This document shows, piece after piece, positions 51,854 to 60,876 of a DNA stretch of 64,000 nucleotides. Under the pieces are notes generated by a model, which was not told the origin of the DNA, ran no database searches, and was given only the letters and a program-made list of their open reading frames with translations. Location: contig NZ_JASGBJ010000003.1 in assembly GCF_030053415.1 (NCBI RefSeq), positions 62,001 to 126,000 of the forward strand, given 5' to 3'. Origin of the DNA: Marinobacter sp. CHS3-4. GTDB lineage: Bacteria > Pseudomonadota > Gammaproteobacteria > Pseudomonadales > Oleiphilaceae. Position 1 is the stretch's first letter. Every line of letters begins with the position of its first letter. A program made the position numbers and the translations under genes.

Positions 51854-53273
51854 GGGAGTTCTCCCGACCAATGCGGCGCAGTGGTTCATGAAAGCCGGGT
51901 GGCAAGGCGTTGGCCAGTCGATGCTCGGCGACGTTGTCGAAAATTTGCATGCGCTCCAGCCAGTCGGCGAATTCTGGTGCCGGCAACAGGTTCAGTGCCC
52001 GGCGCAGGTAGAGCGCGTCATGAAAAGACGTGGTCTGGTAATTCAGCATGATGTCGTCGGAGCCGGGAATGCCCATGATGAAATTACAGCCCGCCACGCC
52101 GAGCAGGGTCAGCAGGTTGTCCATGTCGTTCTGGTCTGCTTCGGCGTGGTTGGTGTAGCAGATGTCGCAACCCATGGGGACGCCCAGCAATTTGCCGCAG
52201 AAATGGTCTTCCAGCCCCGCCCGGGTAATCTCCTTGCCGTCAAACAGGTATTCCGGCCCGATAAAGCCGACCACGGTATTTACCAATAACGGATTGAAGT
52301 GCCGCGCAACGCCATAGGCTCGGGCCTCGCAGGTTTGCTGATCCAGGCCGTGATGGGCATCGGCGGACAGCGAGCTGCCCTGGCCAGTCTCGAAATACAT
52401 CACGTTGTTGCCCACGGTGCCCCGATTCAGCGACAGCGCCGCGCTCTGGGCTTCGGCCAGGGTTTTCAAATCAAAACCGAAGCTGCGGTTTGTCGCCTCG
52501 GTGCCGCCAATGGATTGAAACACCAGATCGACCGGCGCCCCCTGTTCGATGGCTTCCAGGGTGTTGGTGACGTGGGTCAGCACACAGGACTGGGTGGGGA
52601 TGTCGTACTCGCGGATGATCGCGTCCACCATGTGCAGCAGCTTCTTGGTTTGCGCCACGTTGTCGGTGGCGGGGTTGATGCCAATGACCGCATCGCCGCT
52701 GCCATACAGTAGGCCGTCCAGAATGCTGGACGCGATGCCGGTCAGGTCGTCGGTCGGGTGGTTGGGTTGAAGTCGGGTGGAGAAATGCCCGGGCAGACCA
52801 ATCGTATTTCGGAAGGCGGTAGTAACTCGGCGTTTGCGGGCCACTAGAATCAGGTCCTGATTGCGCATGAGTTTGCTCACCGCCGCCACCATTTCCGGGG
52901 TCAAACCGGGTGAGACGGCTTCGAGCAGCTCCGGTGTGGCCTCGTCGCTCAACAGCCAATTCCGGAAATCGCCGACGGTGAGGTGGGCGATGGGCTGAAA
53001 CGCCTGGGCGTCGTGGCTGTCCAGAATCAGCCTTGTTACTTCATCGGCCTCATAGGGGATCAGTGCTTCGGATAAAAAGGCTTTGAGGGGCACCTCCGCC
53101 AGCCGCATCTGCGCCACTACGCGCTCCTCGGCCGATTCGGCCATTACCCCTGCCAGGCGATCACCGGATCGTGCGGGCGACGCTTTTGCCATCAGTTCGG
53201 CCAGTGATAGAAAACGCCAAACGTGACCGTTAAGTAGATAGGAATATCCATGGCCCACGGTAAAGTTCCTCAC
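51846..53273 (-). CDS. eutB: Ethanolamine ammonia-lyase, large subunit
   Basis: A 475-residue heavy chain and TIM-barrel catalytic subunit. Conserved parts include ARSGDRLAGVMAESAEERVV, GLPGHFSTRLQPNHPTDDLT, GSGDAVIGINPATDNVAQTK and GVPMGCDICYTNHAEADQND. The start is GTG. A second GTG 15 bases downstream, with AGGA upstream, would give a start nearer to the E. coli protein and is a real alternative. No transporter, reactivase or microcompartment gene is adjacent, and no B12 riboswitch precedes it. Confidence 0.95.
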   Translation of the reverse strand: MRNFTVGHGYSYLLNGHVWRFLSLAELMAKASPARSGDRLAGVMAESAEERVVAQMRLAEVPLKAFLSEALIPYEADEVTRLILDSHDAQAFQPIAHLTVGDFRNWLLSDEATPELLEAVSPGLTPEMVAAVSKLMRNQDLILVARKRRVTTAFRNTIGLPGHFSTRLQPNHPTDDLTGIASSILDGLLYGSGDAVIGINPATDNVAQTKKLLHMVDAIIREYDIPTQSCVLTHVTNTLEAIEQGAPVDLVFQSIGGTEATNRSFGFDLKTLAEAQSAALSLNRGTVGNNVMYFETGQGSSLSADAHHGLDQQTCEARAYGVARHFNPLLVNTVVGFIGPEYLFDGKEITRAGLEDHFCGKLLGVPMGCDICYTNHAEADQNDMDNLLTLLGVAGCNFIMGIPGSDDIMLNYQTTSFHDALYLRRALNLLPAPEFADWLERMQIFDNVAEHRLANALPPGFHEPLRRIGRENSHE

Positions 53274-53371
53274 TAATCGTTTAGATAACGTGGTTTAAGC
53301 ATGCCGGATTCGTGCCGTCTACTATACTGCCAGTCCGGATCCGTGCTTAAGCGTCATTAAGGATGATAGCC

Positions 53372-54925
53372 ATGCGCAAAAACCTCCCAGTAACAAACAC
53401 CGAGCGCAAATTTCCCGCCTCACAGAAACTGATTTCAGCGACGGATCTCAAAGGCAAAATCCAGCATTGCAACGATGCCTTTGTTGAAGTCAGCGGATAT
53501 AGCCGAGACGAGCTCATTGGCCAGCCCCACAACATCGTGCGACATCCAGACATGCCGCCAGAGGCCTACGAGAACATGTGGTCCTATCTGAAAGCGGGTA
53601 AGCCCTGGATGGGCATGGTCAAGAATCGATGTAAGAACGGCGACTACTATTGGGTCAGTGCTTACATCACCCCGGTGACGGAAAAAGGCGAGGTGATGGG
53701 GTATGAATCGGTGCGTGCCTGCCCAGATCGCACTGATGTGGAGCGCGCCGACAAGCTGTACGCCAAGATTCGGGCAGGAAAGAGTGGCCTTCCGATCTGG
53801 AAGCGGATTTCCATGAGCACGGTGTTTCTGGCCCTGGTGTTTGTGGTGACCGGCGCATTGTTCTGGATGGGGCAAAAGGTGTTGTCCGAAGGCGTTTTGT
53901 CGCTGGGTGTCATCGGCTATGCGGTGTGGATGCACCTATCGAAGCGCCATTTGCTGAGCTCCATCACCCAGCAGATGGGTAAAACCTTTACCGACAACCT
54001 GGCGGCACGGAGCTACACCGACGATGACCTGGTGTTGGGCCGAATCAAAGTAGCGGCGATGGCGCAACAGCGCCATCTGGATACAGTGTTAACGCGACTG
54101 GAAGATTCCGCCGGACAGGTCAAAGTGAATGCCATGCAGGGTCTTGAGTTGAATTATGAGACCCAGGAAACCCTTCGTCAGCAGCAGGGCGAAACTGAAC
54201 AGGTGGCTGCGGCCGTGCATGAAATGTCGCAAACCATTGCCGAGGTGTCTGGCAATGTCCAGGAAACCGCTGGCAAGGCTGACGGCGCACGAGAATTCGC
54301 CGATCAGGGATCAACCGTCGTCGCCGAAGCCCGTCAGACCATCGAAAACCTGAAGTCGACTGTTCAAGGCATCAGCGAGTCGGTTCAGGAACTGGCCGCG
54401 GAAACCCAGAAAATTGCTGGCGCTGCCAAGATCATCGAAGAAATTGCCGAACAAACCAATCTACTGGCGTTGAATGCGGCGATAGAAGCAGCCAGGGCGG
54501 GGGAACATGGGCGGGGGTTTGCGGTGGTTGCCGATGAGGTCCGTAACCTGGCCCGGCGTACTCAGGATTCGACCAAGGAAATCCATGGGATTATTGACAC
54601 ACTGACATCCCGCTCAGAAAGCTCGGTCAATGTCGCCAATCAAGGTAACGATGCGGCCGATCAGGGCCTCGAAAAAATGTTGGAAGTCGAACAGACCCTG
54701 TCCCAGATCAATGAATCTGTGGGTGTGATTGCCGAGATGGCGACCCAGATGGCTGCGTCTGTTGAGGAGCAGTCTCAGGTGGCCGAGCAGATCAACCAGC
54801 AGGTCGAACAGATATCTACCCTGGCGTCAGACAATCTGGACAAAGGCCAGCAATCCACTGAAAGTTCGCAGAACATGGATCGGATTGCCGGCGAGCTGCA
54901 CGAACTGGTGGTGCGCTTTAAATAA
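53372..54925 (+). CDS. PAS-domain methyl-accepting chemotaxis protein (Aer-like), copy 1
   Basis: About 517 residues. A PAS domain at the N-terminus (about residues 10-120) includes [20 protein letters not shown] and [20 protein letters not shown], the Aer-like form that may bind FAD. Two short membrane segments follow (near [17 protein letters not shown]), then a signalling domain with [21 protein letters not shown] role in energy or redox taxis is inferred. AAGGA lies eight bases before the ATG. It is paralogous to the gene ending at 57792; they share MRKNLPVT and the whole domain layout. Confidence 0.91.
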   Translation: MRKNLPVTNTERKFPASQKLISATDLKGKIQHCNDAFVEVSGYSRDELIGQPHNIVRHPDMPPEAYENMWSYLKAGKPWMGMVKNRCKNGDYYWVSAYITPVTEKGEVMGYESVRACPDRTDVERADKLYAKIRAGKSGLPIWKRISMSTVFLALVFVVTGALFWMGQKVLSEGVLSLGVIGYAVWMHLSKRHLLSSITQQMGKTFTDNLAARSYTDDDLVLGRIKVAAMAQQRHLDTVLTRLEDSAGQVKVNAMQGLELNYETQETLRQQQGETEQVAAAVHEMSQTIAEVSGNVQETAGKADGAREFADQGSTVVAEARQTIENLKSTVQGISESVQELAAETQKIAGAAKIIEEIAEQTNLLALNAAIEAARAGEHGRGFAVVADEVRNLARRTQDSTKEIHGIIDTLTSRSESSVNVANQGNDAADQGLEKMLEVEQTLSQINESVGVIAEMATQMAASVEEQSQVAEQINQQVEQISTLASDNLDKGQQSTESSQNMDRIAGELHELVVRFK

Positions 54926-54947
54926 GCCTGTAAAGAAATAACAGGCT
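54925..54947. terminator. Hairpin between convergent genes
   Basis: AGCCTGT at 54925-54931 pairs with ACAGGCT at 54941-54947 around a nine-base loop. It lies directly after the copy-1 chemoreceptor and before the convergent short-chain dehydrogenase. There is no T-run, so function as a terminator is uncertain. Confidence 0.4.
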
Positions 54948-54964
54948 ACCGTTAGGCCCTGCGC

Positions 54965-55711
54965 TTACATGGCTCGTGCAAACAGGCCGAATGGCAGCGC
55001 TTTAAGCACATAACTCATGGGCGTCCATGGCCACCAGGGCACGTAAGCTCGGCGTTTTTCAGAATCAATGGCCTTTACCAGAGCTTTGACGCCGGTCTCG
55101 AGGTCCACCCGAAACGGCGCGTTTTTTACTCCTCGATTGATGTCCGTCAGGATGTAGCCCGGCATGATGTTGCTGACATTGATGGGTTTGCCTTTCGTGT
55201 CCAGCTGCAATCCTTCTGCAAGAGAGGCCACGGCCGCTTTGCTGGCTGCGTAGACGTTCAATGGGCCCCGAAAACCACGAACCCCGCTCAGCGACGACAT
55301 CAGCACCAGGTGACCGTCGTTCTGCTCTCGAAAGATTTCCATCGCCGCTTCGCTTTGCGCAATGGCGCCAATGACATTGGTTTCCATGGTGTGACGGTTG
55401 GCGGCGAAGTGCCCTCTGCCAATGGGTTGAGAGCTACCAATACCGGCGTTCACCACGACCCGGTCCAGGCTGCCCAGTTCGTCCCGGAAACCACGAAACA
55501 CCTCGAATACCTGATCGTAGTCGCACACATCCAGCTCGCGAACCAGCACGCGAATCCCCGGATACGCTTGCTGCAATTCCCGTTGAAGTGCTTCCAGTTT
55601 GTCCGCCCGACGGGCGCAGAGTGCCAGATTGCACCCCTGGGCCGCCCATTCCCGGGCCATACCTTCACCAAGGCCGGAACTCGCACCGGTGATCAGAATG
55701 TTCTTTCTCAT
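54965..55711 (-). CDS. Short-chain dehydrogenase/reductase
   Basis: A 248-residue classical SDR. NILITGASSGLGEGMAREWA is the NAD(P)-binding TGxxxGxG loop, VVNAGIGSS the stabilising NAG motif, and YAASKAAVASLAEGLQL the catalytic Tyr-x3-Lys, with a Ser in LMSSLSG. It resembles the YdfG/Sco-like group with a C-terminal membrane-leaning tail. The substrate is unknown. It is convergent with the upstream chemoreceptor; the next gene upstream on this strand is 50 bases away. Confidence 0.92.
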   Translation of the reverse strand: MRKNILITGASSGLGEGMAREWAAQGCNLALCARRADKLEALQRELQQAYPGIRVLVRELDVCDYDQVFEVFRGFRDELGSLDRVVVNAGIGSSQPIGRGHFAANRHTMETNVIGAIAQSEAAMEIFREQNDGHLVLMSSLSGVRGFRGPLNVYAASKAAVASLAEGLQLDTKGKPINVSNIMPGYILTDINRGVKNAPFRVDLETGVKALVKAIDSEKRRAYVPWWPWTPMSYVLKALPFGLFARAM

Positions 55712-55761
55712 GAACTCGCCCTAGTCTGCTAATGGACCATTGAGCCTAGCACGATTGGTCG

Positions 55762-56157
55762 CTATTGAAATTGGGTATAGCAGCGCTGTCGTTGTGAGGC
55801 CAGACGTTGCATCTTTTGTGGATCTTGGTCTAATCCATAGCGCTTCATGGTAGAGACAAAGCGGCTGATGTACAGGCATTGATCGAATCTTGGCAACCAT
55901 TCATGGGGGCCGCGACCGTTCCTTGAACGTTGCTCGCGAGAAGACAGTTGCCATTGATTGTCCGGATCCTTCCTGAACTGGTGCCACTTCGACGCATTCC
56001 AGTCCATTGCGCCGCGGGCTTCGGCAAAGATGGTTGGAACAACGGTGGTTACAGGTTCGGCCGCGGGCGTTTTGCTCGCCAATAGATAGATCGCCAGCAA
56101 AAGGACGATTACCCCGACTGAATAGAGCGTTTTTTTGAGAGATTGATCGTAAGCCAT
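55762..56157 (-). CDS. Membrane-anchored protein of unknown function (131 aa)
   Basis: 131 residues, with one N-terminal membrane helix (LYSVGVIVLLLAIYLLA) and a soluble part of about 95 residues rich in Arg, Gln and Trp (for example WNASKWHQFRKDPDNQWQLS). Two cysteines, in FDQCLYIS and RQRCYTQF, could form a disulfide. I do not recognise a family. It has only a weak ribosome site. It lies between the SDR and a chemoreceptor on the same strand. Confidence 0.6.
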   Translation of the reverse strand: MAYDQSLKKTLYSVGVIVLLLAIYLLASKTPAAEPVTTVVPTIFAEARGAMDWNASKWHQFRKDPDNQWQLSSREQRSRNGRGPHEWLPRFDQCLYISRFVSTMKRYGLDQDPQKMQRLASQRQRCYTQFQ

Positions 56158-56238
56158 AGGTTAAGTCCAACATCAATGGGCTCAACATAGGGTACGATCA
56201 ATCCGTGAATTGGCTCTTCGGGTGACGATAAGTGGCGA

Positions 56239-57792
56239 CTACCGGAGGTGTATGACCAATTCGTGCATTGTTCGGGCAACCTGATTGGATGATTTGATAG
56301 TTTCCGCAGATTCAGCGCCTTTTTCCCGGTTCTTTTGCGCCAGGCTGGATATGTTTTCGACCTGTTGATTGATCTGGTCAGAAACCTGAGCCTGTTCTTC
56401 CACGGCGGCCGCCATCTGTAATGCCATGTCTGCGATTTCACCAACTGCCGTTGCAATGTCAGACAGTGTCGTTTCCGTTTCGAGCATTTTCTCAAGGCCC
56501 CGTTCAGCTGCCTTGGTGCCCTTTTCGGTAACGGCGACCGATTTATCTGAACCTTGTCGCAGAGCATCAACAATGGATTGAATCTCCTGAGTCGAATCCT
56601 GGGTTCTGCGGGCCAGGTTACGGACCTCATCGGCAACTACGGCAAACCCCCGGCCATATTCACCGGCCCTGGCGGCTTCAATGGCGGCGTTCAGCGCCAG
56701 CAGATTGGTCTGGTCAGCAATCTCCTCGATAATGGCGGCTGCGCTTGCGATGCTTTTGGTTTGTTCAGCCAGCTCTCTCACGGATTTGCGGATATCGTCC
56801 ACAGTGACTTTCAATTGTTCGATGGATTCTCGCGTGGAAACGACAACCTGTTTCCCGTTTATCGCCATCTCTTTTGACTCGTCCGCCCGATTGGCGGTTG
56901 CCTGTACATTGGACGAGACTTCCCCGATGGTCGTGGACATTTCATGAACGGCAGTGGCGACCTGTTCTGTCTCGGCTTCCTGTTGTTGCAGCGCCTGCTC
57001 TGATTCGTAGGCGTTTTCCATTCCTTTGTTTGCCTGCAATGAGACCTGGCCCGCAGCGTCTTCCATTCGCGTGAGCACGGTGTCCAGATGCGCCTTTTGC
57101 GCGATCACACCGACCTTGATTCGCCCGACGGACAGCGGGTCGTCCGTAAAGGCTTTTGCGGCGAGGGGGTCAGTGAAGGTGTTGCCCAAAAGTTCGTGGA
57201 GCTCACGATGCCGTTTATGATCGGAAGCCAATTTCCAACCAGTTGCACCCAATAGCCCGGCAGTGGACAGCCCCATCGCGTAGGCCGAAAAACCGAGGGC
57301 GTAAAGTGCAATCGCAAAGGCCGCCAGAGCGACGAATGCCAGGGCGCCAAGGGAATATTTGTCCCGCCAGCGAATGGCACTGCCGCCTTTATTGATCCGC
57401 TGGTAAAGTCGTTCCGCCCGATCGACATCGTTTCTGTCGGGGCAAACCCGCACGGACTCGTATCCGATCACTTTGCCAGCCTCGGTGATGGGCGTGACGT
57501 AGGCTTTAACCCAATAAAAGTCGCCATTTTTGCAGCGGTTTTTTACCAATCCCATCCAGGGCTGCCCCGATTTGAGGTGGGACCACATGTTTTCGTAGGC
57601 GGCGGGCGGCATATCCGGATGGCGGATGACGTTGTGCGGTTGCCCGATCAATTCCTCGCGGGCGAAACCGCTTACATCGACGAACGTTTGATTGCAGTAG
57701 CTGATTTTGCCGCGAAGATCTGTCGAGGAAATCAGCTTTTGTCCGGGGGAAAACCGGCGCTCTGTCTGGGTAACAGGTAAGTTTTTTCTCAT
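56239..57792 (-). CDS. PAS-domain methyl-accepting chemotaxis protein (Aer-like), copy 2
   Basis: 517 residues, with the same order as copy 1: PAS ([20 protein letters not shown], then [17 protein letters not shown]), two membrane helices ([19 protein letters not shown] and the next), and a signalling domain with [20 protein letters not shown]. Its near-identical start ([14 protein letters not shown]) and length mark it as a duplicate of the copy-1 gene. A redox or energy sensing role is inferred. The ATG has no clear Shine-Dalgarno sequence. Confidence 0.91.
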   Translation of the reverse strand: MRKNLPVTQTERRFSPGQKLISSTDLRGKISYCNQTFVDVSGFAREELIGQPHNVIRHPDMPPAAYENMWSHLKSGQPWMGLVKNRCKNGDFYWVKAYVTPITEAGKVIGYESVRVCPDRNDVDRAERLYQRINKGGSAIRWRDKYSLGALAFVALAAFAIALYALGFSAYAMGLSTAGLLGATGWKLASDHKRHRELHELLGNTFTDPLAAKAFTDDPLSVGRIKVGVIAQKAHLDTVLTRMEDAAGQVSLQANKGMENAYESEQALQQQEAETEQVATAVHEMSTTIGEVSSNVQATANRADESKEMAINGKQVVVSTRESIEQLKVTVDDIRKSVRELAEQTKSIASAAAIIEEIADQTNLLALNAAIEAARAGEYGRGFAVVADEVRNLARRTQDSTQEIQSIVDALRQGSDKSVAVTEKGTKAAERGLEKMLETETTLSDIATAVGEIADMALQMAAAVEEQAQVSDQINQQVENISSLAQKNREKGAESAETIKSSNQVARTMHELVIHLR

Positions 57793-57978
57793 CTCATTTT
57801 ACGTTCTAAGTTGGCGATTGATCGGGTTTCTAATGGAAGTCTAGATGCGACTCATTTCAGACGACAAGTCTGACCATTGAATTCGACACGAGCTACATCT
57901 GTGATCGGCAGTTGATCGTAAACTTTAGCCATCTCTGATGAAACTCCGTTGTTTAGCAATGCAGTTTGGATACCGATT

Positions 57979-58260
57979 ATGCCGGAAGGCCCTGAAATAC
58001 GTCGTATGGTGGATGACATAGAGATCGCGATTGGTGGTCAGCGTGCCGAGCAGGTGTTTTTTGCCTTCGATCGGTACAAAGCTTTCGAGTCGGAATTGGC
58101 AGAGCGACTGAAACAGGCGGGTTGGACGTTTGGCCAGCGCAGGCACCGCGTTTTTAATCGGGAAGGGCAGGCTTGCCACTTATGCGACTCGCCGATTCAA
58201 AAGATCCGGGTAGCCAGTCGTCGGCTTTATTTCTGTCCATGCTGCCAGAACGCGGGCTAA
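57979..58260 (+). pseudogene. nei: Internally deleted endonuclease VIII (Nei), 93 aa
   Basis: The first 45-50 residues match the N-terminus of Nei (PEGPEIRRMVDDIEIAIGGQ, with the catalytic Pro1 and Glu2), and the last 40 match its C-terminal zinc finger (VFNREGQACHLCDSPIQK then FCPCCQNAG, four cysteines). The middle of about 170 residues, including the catalytic lysine region and the H2TH domain, is missing without a frame break. Full Nei has about 263 residues. Base excision by this product is unlikely. It may be a decayed gene or an odd short form. It converges with the PAS-GGDEF-EAL gene 23 bases on. Confidence 0.75.
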
Positions 58261-58283
58261 CTCACCGGATCTGGGTAGGCAGC

Positions 58284-60767
58284 TTATTCTGCAAGGCGTT
58301 GCAAGCTTTCGATGACCTGCTCTTCCGGCTGGGGGCGACTGAAAAAATAGCCCTGAAAACCACCACAGCCAAGGTTTTTGAGCGCTTGCCATTGTTCGTG
58401 CGTTTCAATGCCTTCGGCGACCACGGAAAGCTTGAGACTGTCAGCCAGATTGAGAATAGACCTGACGATGGAAAAGCCCTCTTCATCGTGTAAAAGACTT
58501 TCGACGAAGCTCTTGTCTATCTTCAATTCAGAGATGGGGAGTTCTCGTAAATAGGACAGTGACGAGTAACCGGTGCCAAAGTCGTCCATCGAGAAAGTGA
58601 TGCCCTGATCAATCAGTTGTTTCATTTGCAAGACAGAATGCTGAATGTTTTCCGCCACAACGCTTTCGGTGATTTCGAGCACTAATGCTTCAGGGGGAAG
58701 GCCGGTTTCGGCCAGTATCTGTTTTACCCGTTCAGGGAAATCCCTCATGGTCAGCTGACTTTGACTGATATTGACCGACACCGTCATTTCATCAATCTCG
58801 TATTTTTCTCGCCACTTGCTCATGCAGTGACAGCTTTGAAGCAGAATCCTGTCGCTTAACACGCCCATCAGGTTCTGGCGCTCAGCAAGCTCGATAAAGG
58901 AGCCAGGGGTCATTAAACCATGATAGGGGTGCATCCACCGAGCCAGGGCTTCAAAGCCGGTGATTTGGCCATCCTGATCGACCTTTGGCTGAAACCATGG
59001 AATGATCTCCTCGTTCACCCGCAAAGCGGTGTTCAGCTCCACGGTCAGACTCTGTTCCTCCAGAAGCCTTTTTTGCATGGCCCCGTCAAAGAGGCTGTAG
59101 CTGTTCTTGCCCTTGTTCTTGGCGTCGTACATGGCAATGTCAGCCATACGCATCAAATCGCTGGCTGTGACCGACGCGTTGTTGAACAGTACGATGCCGA
59201 TACTGGTGGAAATCGGTCGCGCACTCCCAAGAGCATCGGTCGGCTTTGAGGCCGCCCATAGCAGTTGACGCGCCAAATCCGTCAGTGATTCGATGGCTTT
59301 CCTGCGATCTCGCTCGGAGGTAATAAAAACGATCAGGAACTCGTCTCCGCCCAGTCGCGATATCGCGTTTTTGTCCCCGATAATGTCCACAAATCGGTTT
59401 GAGACTTCGATTAGCAGGTTGTCCCCCGTTCGATGTCCCAGGGTGTCATTGACGGTTTTGAAATTATCCAGATCGGTCAGCATGACAGCGCCAAAGCAGC
59501 CAGATGCCTCACTTTGTTGCAGGCAGTCAGAAATGTATTCCCGAATCAGTCTCCGATTCGGCAAATTTGTCAGTGGGTCGTAGTAAGCGAGTTTCTCGAT
59601 CGCCTTTTGCTGTTTACGTTGTCTGGATATGTCCCTCACGATGGCGATAAAACGAGGCAGTTCGTCCGTCAGCGTCATGTATTGAAGTGACACTTCCACC
59701 GGGATGTCAAAGCCCTTCTTGTGGCGATGAACGGTCTCAAAGTTCAGAGATGGGACGTCCCCACTCACGAGCGGAGCGGTGAGCTCTCTGAACCGCTCTT
59801 CCGGATAATTGGGCTGTATTTCGTAAGGATGCATGGTGAGCATTTCTTCGCGGGAATACCCGACATGCTTCGATGCACCCTCATTCACGTAAAAGAATTG
59901 AAGTGATTGAGCGTCAATCATGAAAACGCAGTCGAGCGTGTTATCAAGAGTTGCGCGGAATCCCTGTAGCTCGGCCTGACGACTCTCGCTTTCGGTGATG
60001 TCGTACATGGCTGCGACCAAGAGCCTTTCAGAGTGGAATTCGGTCTCGGTGACCGCAGCTCGCAGGCTGAGGAGTGAGCCGTCAGCCCGGACACCTTGTA
60101 TTGCTCGCAGGTTGCCCATGATGGCGCTCGAATGATTCTTACTGGCTGCGTATTCGTGCATATAGCCGTCGTGGATCTGGCCCATTTCCTGTGGCATCAG
60201 TTTGGTAATTGGTTGACCAATGAGCTCTTTGTCCTGGTATCCGAACATCTCTTCCAGGGCAGGGTTAACACTTTTAATTGTACCCTTGAGATCGGTGGTT
60301 ACGACGGCGTCATAGAGCGTGCCAAGGATGGCGCGATGAAACTGTAGGCTATACTCAAGTTCCTCCTGGCTGGCCTTTTCAGCCGAGATATCGCTCTGAA
60401 TCGCCATAAAGCCCTTGAAGCCTGAGCTCTGCAAAGTGATCGGCTGGTAAAGAGTGCGAACCCAATACGGGTGTCCCTTTTGATGATAATTGATGATCTC
60501 GCAGGTGAAGCTTTTGTTCTCAGCGACTTGCTGTCGTATGTATTCGACGGTACGGGGATCGGTCTGTTCGCCTTGCAGGAAATCGCCCGGTTTCTTCCCC
60601 AGGACTTCACTTAGACGATAGCCGGTGATGGTTTCGAAGCCCGGATTGATCCAGGTAATCAGGCCCTGTTCATCCGTGACGATGACGCCGTTACTGATCT
60701 GGCGAGCAACCTCCGACAGCAAGGCGGCCTGGTCGTCTGTCACTGCAGACGTGTGGCTGAAATCCAT
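58284..60767 (-). CDS. PAS (x3) - GGDEF - EAL cyclic-di-GMP protein
   Basis: 827 residues, no membrane helix. PAS domains lie at about 15-130, 145-260 and 270-385. The first is LOV-like in flanking sequence (DFLQGEQTDP) but has no adduct cysteine. GGDEF (473-477) is canonical with no clear inhibitory RxxD before it. EAL begins at 606 (GFEALARW) and keeps DDFGTGYSSLSYL. Both cyclase and phosphodiesterase sites look intact, so the net activity cannot be told. It is upstream of the RND permease's 3' end on the same strand, with about 110 bases between. Confidence 0.93.
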   Translation of the reverse strand: MDFSHTSAVTDDQAALLSEVARQISNGVIVTDEQGLITWINPGFETITGYRLSEVLGKKPGDFLQGEQTDPRTVEYIRQQVAENKSFTCEIINYHQKGHPYWVRTLYQPITLQSSGFKGFMAIQSDISAEKASQEELEYSLQFHRAILGTLYDAVVTTDLKGTIKSVNPALEEMFGYQDKELIGQPITKLMPQEMGQIHDGYMHEYAASKNHSSAIMGNLRAIQGVRADGSLLSLRAAVTETEFHSERLLVAAMYDITESESRQAELQGFRATLDNTLDCVFMIDAQSLQFFYVNEGASKHVGYSREEMLTMHPYEIQPNYPEERFRELTAPLVSGDVPSLNFETVHRHKKGFDIPVEVSLQYMTLTDELPRFIAIVRDISRQRKQQKAIEKLAYYDPLTNLPNRRLIREYISDCLQQSEASGCFGAVMLTDLDNFKTVNDTLGHRTGDNLLIEVSNRFVDIIGDKNAISRLGGDEFLIVFITSERDRRKAIESLTDLARQLLWAASKPTDALGSARPISTSIGIVLFNNASVTASDLMRMADIAMYDAKNKGKNSYSLFDGAMQKRLLEEQSLTVELNTALRVNEEIIPWFQPKVDQDGQITGFEALARWMHPYHGLMTPGSFIELAERQNLMGVLSDRILLQSCHCMSKWREKYEIDEMTVSVNISQSQLTMRDFPERVKQILAETGLPPEALVLEITESVVAENIQHSVLQMKQLIDQGITFSMDDFGTGYSSLSYLRELPISELKIDKSFVESLLHDEEGFSIVRSILNLADSLKLSVVAEGIETHEQWQALKNLGCGGFQGYFFSRPQPEEQVIESLQRLAE

Positions 60768-60876
60768 GGCTTTATACTCTGACTGAACGAGGATAGTTCA
60801 GGTAACCTGGCAGGCTGATTCGCGGTGATTCGCATTTCTCGTTCGGTGCGATAACAGTATAGCTCAGAAATCAGGA

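Noticed and set aside
53274-53371. Possible B12 riboswitch upstream of eutB
   Set aside because: The short region lacks the GGGAA core and the GACCTGCC segment that are clear before nrdA.
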